Made by a program: the position numbers and the translations under genes | In this document: positions 52,948 to 62,564 of the stretch, one piece after another | Layout: every line of letters begins with the position of its first letter | Position numbering within the stretch: the first letter of the stretch is position 1 | From: Candidatus Thiothrix anitrata | Lineage (GTDB): Bacteria; Pseudomonadota; Gammaproteobacteria; Thiotrichales; Thiotrichaceae | Direction of reading: 5' to 3' | NCBI RefSeq assembly: GCF_017901155.1 | Contig: NZ_CP072800.1 | Span: 581,283 to 645,282, forward strand | DNA: 64,000 nt | The notes under the pieces: generated by a model | Databases searched by the model: none | Seen by the model: only the letters and a program-made list of their open reading frames with translations | Told to the model about the DNA's origin: nothing

Positions 52948-54228
52948 GTGACCCGTTCTGAAGCCCTGTTCGAGCAAGCCAAACGTTCCATTCCCGGCGG
53001 CGTTAATTCGCCAGTACGTGCTTTTCGCAGTGTCGGCGGAACGCCGCGCTTCATTGCGCGTGCCCAAGGTGCGTATATGTGGGATGCTGACGGCAATCGG
53101 TTGATTGATTACGTGGGTTCGTGGGGGCCAATGGTGGCGGGACACGCACACCCGGAAGTGGTGGCGGCAGTGCAGGCGGCAGCCGTTGACGGTTTAAGTT
53201 ACGGTGCGCCGACTGAGCTGGAAATCACGATGGCGGAAAAAATCTGCGAAATCGTACCTTCCATCGAAATGGTGCGCATGACCAGCTCCGGCACGGAAGC
53301 TACCATGTCAGCGATCCGTTTGGCACGTGGTTTCACCGGGCGTAATTATCTGGTTAAATTTGAAGGCGGCTATCACGGGCATGGCGATTCTTTGCTGGTG
53401 AAAGCGGGTTCGGGCGCGTTGACTTTTGGGCAACCGAGTTCCCCCGGTGTACCAGCGGAATTGGCGCAATTTACCCTGACGTTGGACTACAATAACAGTG
53501 AGCAAGTGCGTGAAGTGTTTGCAGCGCGTGGGCATGAAATTGCCTGCATTATCGTCGAGCCAGTCTCCGGTAATATGAATTGCATTCCGCCCGTAGCAGG
53601 TTTCTTGGAAACCTTACGCGAGGTGTGCGACCAAAGCGGCGCGGTATTGATTTTTGATGAAGTTATGACGGGTTTTCGCGTGGCATTGGGTGGTGCGCAA
53701 GCGGTCTATAACGTGAAGCCGGATTTAACCACCTTGGGTAAAATCATTGGCGGCGGAATGCCGGTCGGTGCGTTCGGTGGGCGGCGCGATATTATGGCGC
53801 ATTTGTCGCCATTGGGCGCGGTTTACCAAGCGGGCACATTGTCCGGCAACCCGATTGCGATGACTGCCGGATTAAAAATGATGGAGATCATTTCGCGGGA
53901 AGGTTTTTACGCTGAATTAACGATAAAAACTACGCAGTTCGTAAAAGGGATGCAAGCGGCTGCGGATGCGGCTAAAATAGCGTTTACCACACAGCAGGTT
54001 GGTGGCATGTTCGGGTTATTCTTTACCACAGAATCCCGTATTGATACTTACCAGCAGGTGACGGCTTGTAATATTGCCCAGTTTAATCAGTTCTTCCACG
54101 GTATGTTGGAGCGCGGTGTGTATTTAGCACCGTCCGCTTATGAAGCCGGGTTTGTCTCGATGGCACACACTGATGCCGACTTAGTCGAAACTATTCGCAT
54201 CGCCGGGGATGTTTTCGCGGCGTTATAA
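52948..54228 (+). CDS. hemL: glutamate-1-semialdehyde 2,1-aminomutase
   Basis: A 426-residue PLP enzyme that makes 5-aminolevulinate for haem and B12. '[18 protein letters not shown]', '[23 protein letters not shown]', '[12 protein letters not shown]' and the PLP-lysine region '[23 protein letters not shown]'. I start at GTG 52948, 8 bases after AAGGAA; a TTG seven codons earlier is open too. The length then matches the family. It ends with a good terminator. Confidence 0.94.
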   Translation: MTRSEALFEQAKRSIPGGVNSPVRAFRSVGGTPRFIARAQGAYMWDADGNRLIDYVGSWGPMVAGHAHPEVVAAVQAAAVDGLSYGAPTELEITMAEKICEIVPSIEMVRMTSSGTEATMSAIRLARGFTGRNYLVKFEGGYHGHGDSLLVKAGSGALTFGQPSSPGVPAELAQFTLTLDYNNSEQVREVFAARGHEIACIIVEPVSGNMNCIPPVAGFLETLREVCDQSGAVLIFDEVMTGFRVALGGAQAVYNVKPDLTTLGKIIGGGMPVGAFGGRRDIMAHLSPLGAVYQAGTLSGNPIAMTAGLKMMEIISREGFYAELTIKTTQFVKGMQAAADAAKIAFTTQQVGGMFGLFFTTESRIDTYQQVTACNIAQFNQFFHGMLERGVYLAPSAYEAGFVSMAHTDADLVETIRIAGDVFAAL

Positions 54229-54246
54229 CAGTAATCCTACACACGG

Positions 54247-54273
54247 GCAGAAGGCAATCACAGGGTCTTCTGC
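54247..54273 (+). terminator. rho-independent terminator after hemL
   Basis: GCAGAAG (54247-54253) and CTTCTGC (54267-54273), 13-base loop, followed by TGTTTATTTG. Confidence 0.65.
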
Positions 54274-54323
54274 TGTTTATTTGCATCATCTCATCATTAG
54301 CTAATCCAGGCGGGAAGCAGGGA

Positions 54324-55589
54324 ATGTACCGTTTTTTGTTAAAAATTTTGTGGGCTTACCTAGCTTTACTGGTTAGCGGGAGCGTACATGCGCAAATTGA
54401 TTCCGCGTCCATTTATCGGGATGTTGAGCAATCGGTTTATCAAATTCAAGTAGTTAACCAAGTTAGTCGCAAGAAAACAGCTATCGGGTCTGGTTTCATT
54501 GTGATGCAACCGAATATTTTGGCAACGAACTATCATGTGGTTAGCACTTACGTTAATGACCAAGAATCCTTTGATCTCGACTACCTGTCGACTTCTGGTA
54601 AAACCGGTAAGTTGGAGTTGCTAGCGGTGGATGTGATCCATGATTTGGCGATATTGCGCTCAGATGAGCCATTGGGTTTGCCATTGGATATTTCCAGCGT
54701 TCCGCAAAAAGGTGCGCGATTGTATTCTTTGGGTAATCCCATGGATTTGGGATTCTCGATTATTGAGGGTACTAACAACGGTGTAATGAAAGACCGGGAT
54801 GACGGTAATATTTTGTTTTCTGGGAGTTTAAATCCTGGCATGAGTGGTGGCCCTACCCTGAATGAACAAGGTAAAGTCATTGGGATAAACGTCGCAACCT
54901 CTGGTAATGAGATCAGTTTTTTAGTTCCTGCGCAGTATTTGGCGATGATGTTGGAGCGTTTGAAACTGACTGGATTTGCCCCGGATAGTAATATTCAGCA
55001 ACGCATTGCGGAACAGTTACAAGATCATACGGAAAAATACATCCAGTCCTTGGGTAGTGCAAAGTGGACGAATCTGACGATTGGCAAGCTTAATGTGCCG
55101 GGGGATATTGAGGGTTTTGTGCGCTGTTGGGATAACAGCAGTAAGGCTGATCCAGATGATTTACTGAAGCTAAGTTATACTCGTTGCTCTAATGACAGCA
55201 ATATTTACCTTGATGACGGCTTGGAAGTGGGGTTGCTGGCCTACGAATATATTTGGTTAGGCGGTGATAAAATGATTGCTCCGCGTTTTTATCGCAGTTA
55301 TCAAGCACAAAACTCCAGCGTTTTGGATAGTGCTGCGGATAAAAACGATGTGACCAATTTCGCATGTCATACCGGGTTCACCCACGTGGCTGAGCAAGAA
55401 TATAAAATGACGGTATGCCGTCGGGATTATTTGAATTACGCAGGTTTGAGCGATGTGATGGTCACGGCGGCAATGGTGGGTCATAAACAGCAAGGAATGC
55501 TGTTTAATCTTGATCTGATTGGCGTGAATTTTGAAAACGGAATGCAGTTGGCGCAACGTATATTGAGGGGCTTCAAATGGCAAAAGTAA
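54324..55589 (+). CDS. secreted trypsin-like serine protease
   Basis: A 421-residue exported protein with signal peptide ending near 'GSVHAQIDS'. Chymotrypsin-fold (S1C-like) triad: His71 in ATNYHVV, Asp107 in IHDLAIL, Ser174 in NPGMSGGPT. The C-terminal half (about 230-420) has no PDZ domain; it holds several Cys and a conserved-looking segment with CRRDYLNYAG, perhaps a sensor or substrate domain I cannot name. The gene overlaps the FHA gene by 13 bp, so they form one unit. Confidence 0.82.
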   Translation: MYRFLLKILWAYLALLVSGSVHAQIDSASIYRDVEQSVYQIQVVNQVSRKKTAIGSGFIVMQPNILATNYHVVSTYVNDQESFDLDYLSTSGKTGKLELLAVDVIHDLAILRSDEPLGLPLDISSVPQKGARLYSLGNPMDLGFSIIEGTNNGVMKDRDDGNILFSGSLNPGMSGGPTLNEQGKVIGINVATSGNEISFLVPAQYLAMMLERLKLTGFAPDSNIQQRIAEQLQDHTEKYIQSLGSAKWTNLTIGKLNVPGDIEGFVRCWDNSSKADPDDLLKLSYTRCSNDSNIYLDDGLEVGLLAYEYIWLGGDKMIAPRFYRSYQAQNSSVLDSAADKNDVTNFACHTGFTHVAEQEYKMTVCRRDYLNYAGLSDVMVTAAMVGHKQQGMLFNLDLIGVNFENGMQLAQRILRGFKWQK

Positions 55590-56530
55590 TCATTGAAGTT
55601 CAGACGCGTGGTTTGAATCAATACCATCGTGTAGATAGTTTTCCGCTGAGCATTGGTCGTGCGCTGGATAACGACGTTATTTTGTCAGACTCCGCCGTTT
55701 CACCTTATCACTTGCGTTTGGAGCAAGGTGAAAACGATGCTCTGTTTTTGCAAAATTTATCGCGGGAAAATGGTACCAGCATGGATAGTCGTGTTGTGGG
55801 AGAGCAACCCGTGCGTTTGCCAGTTCCCAGTCGTCTAATGCTTGGTAACCGCCGCGTCAACGTATTAGCAGCGGATACGCCAGTGGCGGCGACAAATTTG
55901 TTGAAATTCAATGGATTTTTCTCGGCATTGTCCAATCCGGTGTGGGCAATATTATTGGTTGTGTTGACGGCATTGAGTTTCTTGGCGGAAAACTACATGA
56001 GCACTTTCTTTGCGAAAGGTATGTGGTATTACTTCAGTGATTTGTTGCTCAATATGAGCGTGTTATTTGCCTTTGCACTGGTTTTGTCAGGGGTAACTTG
56101 GTTGGTATCACATCGCTGGACATTAGTATCGGCGATTAGCATGACAGCATTATTGGCTTTACTGAAGTCCGTATTCCTAGTGGTGGGCGGTAATCTTGCC
56201 TACTTTGTGACTTCAATTGCACCATTGGAATTTGCGATGGCATTTTACAACTTATTGTTTGTTGCGTTAATGCTGTATTTGTACCAGCGTTGGGCGAGTT
56301 ATTTACGCCCTATCCCCGCGATTGGCTTGGCTTTATTGTTGAGTTCGCCATTGTTAGTGCTGGAAGGGCTGGATTGGCTAGATCAGGTTGTGATGGATGG
56401 TGAGTTTTCCAGTGATCCACTGTATGACCAAACCTTAAGTTCATTTAATCTGCACGCAGCACCCACGGTATCGCTGGAAAACTATATGCAACAAGCCAGT
56501 GAGGCACTGCCTTCCCAAGTGGAAGAGTAA
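55577..56530 (+). CDS. FHA-domain membrane protein
   Basis: A 317-residue protein. Residues about 18-85 are an FHA phosphothreonine-binding domain ('SFPLSIGRALDNDVILSDSAVSPYHLRLEQGEND', 'SRENGTSMDSRVVGEQP'), unusually close to the N-terminus. It is followed by about six hydrophobic helices (110-285) and a short charged tail. The FHA domain would face the cytoplasm. The protease upstream is periplasmic, so this pair may link outside proteolysis to inside phospho-signalling. Function unknown. Confidence 0.8.
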   Translation: MAKVIIEVQTRGLNQYHRVDSFPLSIGRALDNDVILSDSAVSPYHLRLEQGENDALFLQNLSRENGTSMDSRVVGEQPVRLPVPSRLMLGNRRVNVLAADTPVAATNLLKFNGFFSALSNPVWAILLVVLTALSFLAENYMSTFFAKGMWYYFSDLLLNMSVLFAFALVLSGVTWLVSHRWTLVSAISMTALLALLKSVFLVVGGNLAYFVTSIAPLEFAMAFYNLLFVALMLYLYQRWASYLRPIPAIGLALLLSSPLLVLEGLDWLDQVVMDGEFSSDPLYDQTLSSFNLHAAPTVSLENYMQQASEALPSQVEE

Positions 56531-56532
56531 GT

Positions 56533-57264
56533 TTACAAATCCCCAAAGCGGTGCTGGAGCAATGCCAGTGCCGCGCTACTCGCCGTTTCCGCCCGCAATA
56601 TCCGTGGTCCCAGTGAGACGGGCATTACCCCAGCTTGTACACAAGTTTCCACTTCTTCATCGGTAAACCCACCTTCGGGGCCAATCAAGAGCGCGATGGG
56701 TGTGGGTAAATCTGCGGGTAGGGCGTTAATGCGCGGAAAATTACCGGGCGCGAGAATCAGGCGCGTACCCGCAAAAGGCGTTTCCAGCCAACGCTCCAGT
56801 GTTAACGGTGCTTGCACGCTAGGCATTCGGGTACGCCCCGATTGTTCGCAAGCAGCAACCACAATGCCTTCCCAATGCTGCAATTTTTTATCCACTTGCT
56901 CTTTGCCGATGCGCACGACGCTACGTTGCGTGATCAGTGGTTGGATAGTATTTGCACCGAGTTCCACGGCTTTTTGCAAGGCAAAATCCATCTTGTCGGG
57001 TTTGATAACGGCTTGTACGAGGGTGAGGTGGATGGGCGATTCGGTATCAATTGCGGTAAAGCTGTCGATCAGCACAGACGCAGAACGTTTGCTGATATTG
57101 CTCATTTGCGCGAGATATTCGCCGCCTTCACCGTTGAAGAGGATGAGTGGTTCACCCACGCCCAAGCGCAACACTTGCACGGCATGGCGAAAAGTCGTGT
57201 CGGGCAAGGTGAATTCCTGCCCGACAGCAACAGGTTGCGGGACGTAAAAACGCGGGATGCGCAT
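56533..57264 (-). CDS. rsmE: 16S rRNA (uracil(1498)-N3)-methyltransferase RsmE
   Basis: A 243-residue SPOUT methyltransferase that methylates U1498. 'RIPRFYVPQPVAVGQEFTLPD' start, 'IKPDKMDFALQKAVELGANTIQPLITQRSV' and the knotted 'LLIGPEGGFTDEEVETCVQAGVMPVSLGPRILRAETASSAAL' site are clear. Uses SAM. ATG overlaps the metF stop (TAATG). Last gene of the SAM-cycle operon. Confidence 0.95.
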   Translation of the reverse strand: MRIPRFYVPQPVAVGQEFTLPDTTFRHAVQVLRLGVGEPLILFNGEGGEYLAQMSNISKRSASVLIDSFTAIDTESPIHLTLVQAVIKPDKMDFALQKAVELGANTIQPLITQRSVVRIGKEQVDKKLQHWEGIVVAACEQSGRTRMPSVQAPLTLERWLETPFAGTRLILAPGNFPRINALPADLPTPIALLIGPEGGFTDEEVETCVQAGVMPVSLGPRILRAETASSAALALLQHRFGDL

Positions 57265-58136
57265 TAGTCCGCTAACCCGATATTTTTCCAGATACTCATG
57301 GTCGGCTCAACCCGATTCATGGTGTAGAAATGCAGCCCCGGTGCACCGGTTTCCAGCAAGTTTTCACACAGCAAGCTGATGAATTCCTCACCGAATGCCG
57401 CGATGGATTCCACATCATCCGCATACGTTTCCAGTTGCTTACGCAACCAGCGTGGGATTTCTGCGCCGCACATATCCGAAAAACGCGCCAATTGTGAATA
57501 ATTAGTGATCGGCATAATGCCGGGGACGATGGGGATTTCCACGCCTTTTTTCACGCATTCATCCACAAAATGCCAATACGCATCCGCATTGAAGAAGTAT
57601 TGCGTAATAGCACTGTTCGCGCCTGACTGCACCTTGCGCACAAAGTTGTCGATGTCGACTTTGAGGTTGGGGGCTTGCGGGTGCATTTCGGGGTAAGCAG
57701 CCACTTCGATATTGAAATGGTCGCCGGTTTCCTTACGGATAAATTCCACCAATTCGTTGGCGTAGCGAAATTGCCCCAAATCGCGTGAACCGGACGGCAA
57801 ATCACCGCGCAAGGCGACAATGTGCTTGATGCCGTTATTGCGGTAGGTGTCTAGTGTTTCGCGAATTTGTTCGGCACTCGAACCCACGCACGATAAGTGT
57901 GGCGCGGCTTCAATGCCGGAATCACGCTGGATTTCCAGCACCGTATTCAGTGTATTCGCTTGCGTTGAGCCGCCTGCGCCGTAAGTGACCGAAAAGAAAC
58001 GCGGGTTTAATGCCGCTAATTCGTTGCGTACTGCGCGTAAGTTTTCTGCGCCCTTGTCGGTTTTGGGCGGGAAAAACTCAAAGCTAAAGATCAGATCATC
58101 GTGGTTTACGTGATCGTGTTGATGGTCGTCAGTCAT
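57264..58136 (-). CDS. metF: 5,10-methylenetetrahydrofolate reductase
   Basis: A 290-residue FAD enzyme that gives methyl-THF for homocysteine remethylation. 'LIFSFEFFPPKTDKGAENL', 'VTYGAGGS', 'HLSCVGSS', 'HIVALRGDLPSG', 'EVAAYPEMHPQAP' and 'ITQYFFNADAYWHFV' are typical. A palindromic element lies between ahcY and metF (98-bp spacer). It belongs with ahcY and metK. Confidence 0.96.
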   Translation of the reverse strand: MTDDHQHDHVNHDDLIFSFEFFPPKTDKGAENLRAVRNELAALNPRFFSVTYGAGGSTQANTLNTVLEIQRDSGIEAAPHLSCVGSSAEQIRETLDTYRNNGIKHIVALRGDLPSGSRDLGQFRYANELVEFIRKETGDHFNIEVAAYPEMHPQAPNLKVDIDNFVRKVQSGANSAITQYFFNADAYWHFVDECVKKGVEIPIVPGIMPITNYSQLARFSDMCGAEIPRWLRKQLETYADDVESIAAFGEEFISLLCENLLETGAPGLHFYTMNRVEPTMSIWKNIGLAD

Positions 58137-58159
58137 GGTGATTGCCCTTGAAGAAGAGT

Positions 58160-58214
58160 GTCGGGCTAAAGCCCGATCTACAGTAACCCCGTAGATCGGA
58201 CTTCAGTCCGACAA
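58160..58214. repeat. REP-like palindrome between ahcY and metF
   Basis: GTCGGGCTAAAGCCCGATCTACAG at 58160-58183 and CGTAGATCGGACTTCAGTCCGAC at about 58190-58212 form an imperfect hairpin with internal smaller hairpins (GGGCTAAAGCCC). The type (GTCGGGCTAAAGCCCGAC) is a common intergenic repeat. It is in the metK operon leader-like spacer and may affect mRNA stability. Confidence 0.75.
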
Positions 58215-58234
58215 CACATCCATTCTAACTAATC

Positions 58235-59641
58235 TTAATAACGGTAATGGTCAGCCTTGTAAGGCCCTTCCACTGCGACGTTAATGTACTGCGCTTGCTT
58301 TTCGGTCAAGGTGCTGAGTTGCGCGTTGAGGGTTTTCAACTGCAACCGTGCAACTTTTTCGTCCAAATGCTTCGGCAGGGTGTAAACGCCAATCGGGTAT
58401 TTGCCAGAATCGCGCTCAGCCCACAATTCAATTTGCGCAATCGTTTGGTTCGCAAACGAAGATGACATGACGTAAGACGGATGCCCTGTGGCACAGCCTA
58501 AGTTCACCAAACGCCCTTTTGCCAGCAGCGTGATGCGCTTGCCGTCAGGGAAGATCACGTGGTCAACTTGTGGCTTGATTTCGTCCCACTCGTATTGTTC
58601 CAGTGAAGCAACGTCTATTTCGTTATCGAAGTGACCGATATTGCAGACGATGGCTTCGTTTTTCATCGCTGCCATGTGGTCATGGGTGATGACGTGGAAG
58701 TTGCCGGTTGCGGTCACGAAAATGTCGGCTTTGTCAGCCGCGTATTCCATTGTTACCACGCGGTAGCCTTCCATTGCCGCTTGCAGTGCGCAAATCGGGT
58801 CGATTTCTGTTACCCAGACTTGTGCAGACAGGGCGCGTAACGCTTGCGCAGAACCTTTACCTACGTCGCCGTAACCGCAGACCAGTGCGACTTTGCCCGC
58901 AATCATTACGTCGGTAGCACGCTTGATGCTGTCAACCAGTGATTCGCGGCAGCCGTACAGGTTGTCGAATTTGGATTTAGTGACGGAATCGTTGACGTTA
59001 ATGCCAGGGAATTTCAGTTCGCCACGTTCGTGCATTTGGTACAAGCGATGTACGCCCGTGGTGGTTTCTTCAGTAACACCACGGATTTCTGCCAAACGAG
59101 TGCTGTACCAGTTCGGTGAGGTTTCCAGACGCTTGCGGATGGCGGCGTACAGGAAGGTTTCTTCTTCAGACTCAGGTTTGGCAACCAAGCTAGGGTCAAC
59201 TTCAGCGCGTGCGCCCAAATGCAGCAGCAGCGTAGCATCGCCGCCGTCATCCAGAATCATGTTCGCTTGTTCGCCATTCGGCCACTCGAAGATTTTGTGG
59301 GTGTAATCCCAGTATTCTTCCAATGATTCGCCTTTGTACGCGAATACCGGAACGCCTGCTTGCGCAATGGCGGCAGCAGCGTGGTCTTGCGTAGAGAAGA
59401 TATTGCAAGAAGCCCAGCGCACGTCTGCACCCAGCGCGGTCAGGGTTTCAATCAACACGCCTGTCTGGATGGTCATGTGCAATGAGCCAGCGATACGCGC
59501 ACCCGCCAATGGCTTGGATTCAGCAAATTCACGGCGAATCGCCATCAAACCGGGCATTTCGTGTTCAGCGACGTTGAGTTCTTTACGGCCCCAAGCAGCC
59601 AAGCCCATATCGGCGACGATATAGTCGTTAAAAGTAGTCAT
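58235..59641 (-). CDS. ahcY: adenosylhomocysteinase
   Basis: A 468-residue NAD+-dependent hydrolase that splits SAH into adenosine and homocysteine, keeping methyltransferases active. '[44 protein letters not shown]' , '[21 protein letters not shown]' and the NAD motif '[19 protein letters not shown]' are present. The gene follows metK after a 141-bp spacer with a REP-like repeat. Length fits the class with the extra 40-residue insert. Confidence 0.97.
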   Translation of the reverse strand: MTTFNDYIVADMGLAAWGRKELNVAEHEMPGLMAIRREFAESKPLAGARIAGSLHMTIQTGVLIETLTALGADVRWASCNIFSTQDHAAAAIAQAGVPVFAYKGESLEEYWDYTHKIFEWPNGEQANMILDDGGDATLLLHLGARAEVDPSLVAKPESEEETFLYAAIRKRLETSPNWYSTRLAEIRGVTEETTTGVHRLYQMHERGELKFPGINVNDSVTKSKFDNLYGCRESLVDSIKRATDVMIAGKVALVCGYGDVGKGSAQALRALSAQVWVTEIDPICALQAAMEGYRVVTMEYAADKADIFVTATGNFHVITHDHMAAMKNEAIVCNIGHFDNEIDVASLEQYEWDEIKPQVDHVIFPDGKRITLLAKGRLVNLGCATGHPSYVMSSSFANQTIAQIELWAERDSGKYPIGVYTLPKHLDEKVARLQLKTLNAQLSTLTEKQAQYINVAVEGPYKADHYRY

Positions 59642-59664
59642 AATATTTGTATCCTTTGTTTGTA

Positions 59665-59768
59665 CCCCTCACCCCAACCCCTCTCCCTCAAGGGGAGAGG
59701 GGCTAAGAGAGATTTGCCTCTTGTTCCCCCTCGCCCCTTGAGGGAGAGGGGGTTAGGGGGGTGAGGGG
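59665..59768. repeat. REP/MITE-like inverted repeat, copy 2
   Basis: Left arm about 59665-59702 (CCCCTCACCCCAACCCCTCTCC...) and right arm about 59725-59768, in inverted orientation; same family as 50843-50941, with the spacer CTAAGAGA... conserved in inverse order. It sits between metK and ahcY. Confidence 0.85.
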
Positions 59769-59782
59769 TTCTTAAAAATTAA

Positions 59783-60946
59783 TTACAGGCCAGCAGCAGC
59801 GCGTAATGCGTCAGCGCGGTCAGTGCGTTCCCAAGGCAGGTCAAGGTCGTCACGACCGAAGTGACCATAGGCGGCAGTGCCACGGTAAATCGGGCGCAAC
59901 AGATCCAGCATTTTGGTGATGCCATAAGGACGCAGGTCGAAGTGTTCGCGTACCAGATTTTCGATCAGGGTTTCATCGACTTTGTTCGTGCCGAAAGTTT
60001 CAACCGTGATGGAAGTCGGTTGTGCGACACCGATTGCGTAGGAGACTTGAATTTCGCAACGATCCGCCAAGCCAGCCGCGACGATGTTTTTCGCCACGTA
60101 CCGACCCGCGTAAGCCGCAGAACGGTCAACTTTAGAAGGGTCTTTGCCGGAGAATGCGCCGCCGCCGTGACGTGCCATACCACCGTAAGTGTCAACGATG
60201 ATTTTACGACCCGTCAGACCGCAGTCACCCACAGGGCCGCCGATTACAAAGTTGCCGGTTGGGTTGATGTGGAATTTGGTGTCCTTGTGTAGCCATTCTT
60301 GTGGCAGGACAGGGAAAATAACGTGTTCCATGACACCCATGCGCAGGTCATCAAGGTTGATGTCCGGGCTGTGTTGGGTGGAAAGTACTACCGCGTCGAT
60401 AGCAACGATTTTGCCTGCTTCGTAACGCACCGTGACTTGGGATTTTGCATCCGGGCGCAGCCAAGGTAATGTGCCGTTTTTGCGCATATCCGCTTGTTGT
60501 TTCACCAAACGGTGGGCGTAAGTCAGAGCGGCTGGCATCAAAACGTCAGTTTCGTTGCTGGCGTAACCGAACATCAAGCCTTGGTCGCCCGCGCCTTGGT
60601 CTTCTGGCTTGGCACGGTCAACGCCCATCGCGATGTCGGGGGATTGCTTGCCGAGTGCATTGACGACCGCGCACGTGTGACCGTCGAAACCGATTTCGGA
60701 ATTGTTGTAGCCGATGTCATTGACCACGCCACGCACGATGCCTTCGTAGTCGATTTCCGCAGTGGTAGTGATTTCGCCTGCCAGTACGACCATGCCGGTC
60801 TTGGTCAGGGTTTCGCACGCAACCCGCGCATACGGGTCTTTAGCGATGATCGCGTCCAGAATGGCATCGGAAATTTGATCCGCCATTTTGTCCGGATGGC
60901 CTTCAGAAACAGATTCGGACGTGAAGAGGTAACTTCTCTCAGTCAT
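59783..60946 (-). CDS. metK: S-adenosylmethionine synthase
   Basis: A 387-residue methionine adenosyltransferase. '[28 protein letters not shown]', '[15 protein letters not shown]', '[54 protein letters not shown]' and '[10 protein letters not shown]' show all conserved catalytic loops. Start ATG 60946 with TTTAGGAGAAC upstream. First gene of metK-ahcY-metF-rsmE, with a SAH riboswitch in its leader. Confidence 0.98.
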   Translation of the reverse strand: MTERSYLFTSESVSEGHPDKMADQISDAILDAIIAKDPYARVACETLTKTGMVVLAGEITTTAEIDYEGIVRGVVNDIGYNNSEIGFDGHTCAVVNALGKQSPDIAMGVDRAKPEDQGAGDQGLMFGYASNETDVLMPAALTYAHRLVKQQADMRKNGTLPWLRPDAKSQVTVRYEAGKIVAIDAVVLSTQHSPDINLDDLRMGVMEHVIFPVLPQEWLHKDTKFHINPTGNFVIGGPVGDCGLTGRKIIVDTYGGMARHGGGAFSGKDPSKVDRSAAYAGRYVAKNIVAAGLADRCEIQVSYAIGVAQPTSITVETFGTNKVDETLIENLVREHFDLRPYGITKMLDLLRPIYRGTAAYGHFGRDDLDLPWERTDRADALRAAAGL

Positions 60947-60977
60947 TAATGTTCTCCTAAACTAAAAATTAAATGAC

Positions 60978-61046
60978 TGAGCGCCGTTAACTGTGACCAC
61001 TGCTTGAGCCTGGCGGGTGTTCCGTCGCAACGCTCCTCAAGGGTGG
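60978..61046 (-). promoter_or_regulatory. S-adenosylhomocysteine (SAH) riboswitch
   Basis: On the minus strand the leader reads CTTGAGGAGCGTTGCGACGG, then CGCCAGGCTCAAG and AACGGCGCTCA. P1 is CTTGAG/CTCAAG, and GAGCG pairs with the downstream CGCTC as the pseudoknot of this aptamer class (consensus GAGGAGCGCUGC ... GCCAGGCUC ... AACGGCGCUCA). It lies 35 bp before metK. SAH binding normally turns on ahcY and metK-type genes. Confidence 0.92.
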
Positions 61047-61156
61047 TATCTAAATTCAGTGCAATATGATAGACGAAACATTTGAGTAATGCATCATGTA
61101 CGCTGATAAACTTCTGCTGTGATAGAATCAGAACAAATTTACTTTACAGGTTTCCT

Positions 61157-61750
61157 ATGACTGAACGCACCGCCAGCGTGGCACGCAACACGCTCGAAAC
61201 CCAAATCCGCATTACCATCAACCTGGATGGCACGGGCAAATCACGCTTTGCGACCGGCATTCCCTTCCTCGAACACATGCTGGATCAAGTGGCACGTCAC
61301 GGCATGATCGACCTCGACATCGAATGCAAAGGCGACCACCACATTGATGACCACCACAGTGTCGAAGACATCGGCATTACCTTGGGGCAAGCGTTCGCGC
61401 AAGCCGTCGGCGACAAAAAAGGCATCCGCCGCTACGGTCACGCTTACGTGCCGTTGGATGAAGCCCTGTCCCGCGTGGTCATCGACTTTTCCGGCAGACC
61501 GGGCTTGGAACATCAGGTGCAATACCCGCGCACCAACATTGGCGCGTTTGAAACCGACCTGTTTTACGAATTCTTCCAAGGCTTTGTGAATCACGCGCTG
61601 GTGTCGTTGCACATCGACAATTTGAAAGGGCGCAATTCGCACCACATTGCCGAAACCGTTTTCAAAGCCTTCGGGCGGGCGTTGCGCATGGCGTTGGAGC
61701 TGGATCCGCGCATGGCGGGGATTATGCCGTCGACCAAAGGGAGTTTGTAA
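61157..61750 (+). CDS. hisB: imidazoleglycerol-phosphate dehydratase HisB
   Basis: A 197-residue monofunctional dehydratase of histidine synthesis. Metal-binding motifs '[13 protein letters not shown]' and '[19 protein letters not shown]' and '[16 protein letters not shown]' are clear. Start ATG 61157; the open frame upstream by 25 codons has no ribosome binding site. The TA pair, then hisH, follow. Confidence 0.96.
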   Translation: MTERTASVARNTLETQIRITINLDGTGKSRFATGIPFLEHMLDQVARHGMIDLDIECKGDHHIDDHHSVEDIGITLGQAFAQAVGDKKGIRRYGHAYVPLDEALSRVVIDFSGRPGLEHQVQYPRTNIGAFETDLFYEFFQGFVNHALVSLHIDNLKGRNSHHIAETVFKAFGRALRMALELDPRMAGIMPSTKGSL

Positions 61751-61795
61751 CGTTATCTCATCTATTTGTATGATTTCGCGCAGAGGTACACAACC

Positions 61796-62059
61796 ATGCA
61801 ATTGACATTAGACATACCTGACCACTGTTTTCCGTCCCAACAAGACACGACGACACTAGCGCAAAAAGCAAAACTGTACACGGCATTGCTGTTGTTTCAG
61901 TCTGGGCAATTATCGCGTGGTGCTGCTTGTGAATTTGCCGGAGTTGACATCTATAGCTTTTTTGCCGCGTGTAAACAGTACAATATCCCTGTTATTAATA
62001 CGGATGCGGATGATTTAGAAGCGGATGTGATGCGCTTTAATCGGCTACACCCCGCATGA
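61796..62059 (+). CDS. UPF0175 family antitoxin
   Basis: An 87-residue UPF0175 protein with a HTH-like helical region: 'ALLLFQSGQLSRGAACEFAGVDIYSFFAACKQYNIPV'. It usually pairs with a DUF3368 PIN-like toxin, as here. ATG 61796 follows GAGG. The toxin start overlaps by 4 bases (ATGA). Confidence 0.87.
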   Translation: MQLTLDIPDHCFPSQQDTTTLAQKAKLYTALLLFQSGQLSRGAACEFAGVDIYSFFAACKQYNIPVINTDADDLEADVMRFNRLHPA

Positions 62060-62535
62060 TTGTTATTGCTGATTCCTCGCCATTGGTAGCGTTGTCGGTT
62101 TGTGGTTGCCTGTCACTGTTGGATAGGTTGTTTGGGCAAGTACGTGTTCCTGATGCTGTTTTTCAAGAGGTTTGCGTGGCAGGCAAACCTGAAGCCAGCA
62201 ATCTCAGTTTGTATTTGCAAGACAAAGTATTGATAGCTTCAACCGCGAATTTTCCGATTCATCCGCTCAAAGGTTTAGGCTTGGGTGAGCGCGAAGCAAT
62301 GGCTTTGTATCTGGAAATATCCGCTGATTTATTGTTGGTTGATGACCAACGCGCTAAAAAAGTTGCCTATGCCAATGGTTTAGAAGTCATGGGCAGTGTG
62401 GGCGTACTGCTGTTAGCGAAGCAACGCGGTATGTTGTCTGCGATAAAACCGTTATTAATGACGTTATCGGCTTCGGATGTTCATCTTGGAGAGAACATCA
62501 TCATTAAAGCCTTACAACAAGCTGGTGAGCTTTGA
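62056..62535 (+). CDS. DUF3368 PIN-like toxin
   Basis: A 159-residue PIN-like nuclease of the DUF3368 family: Asp6 in VIADSSPLVAL, Glu in GLGEREAMALYLE, Asp pair in LLLVDDQRAKKVA. These acidic residues look complete. Partner of the upstream UPF0175 gene. The pair is inserted between hisB and hisH. Confidence 0.88.
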   Translation: MIVIADSSPLVALSVCGCLSLLDRLFGQVRVPDAVFQEVCVAGKPEASNLSLYLQDKVLIASTANFPIHPLKGLGLGEREAMALYLEISADLLLVDDQRAKKVAYANGLEVMGSVGVLLLAKQRGMLSAIKPLLMTLSASDVHLGENIIIKALQQAGEL

Positions 62536-62564
62536 AGACTCTCCGCACTTAAAGAGAACAGCTA

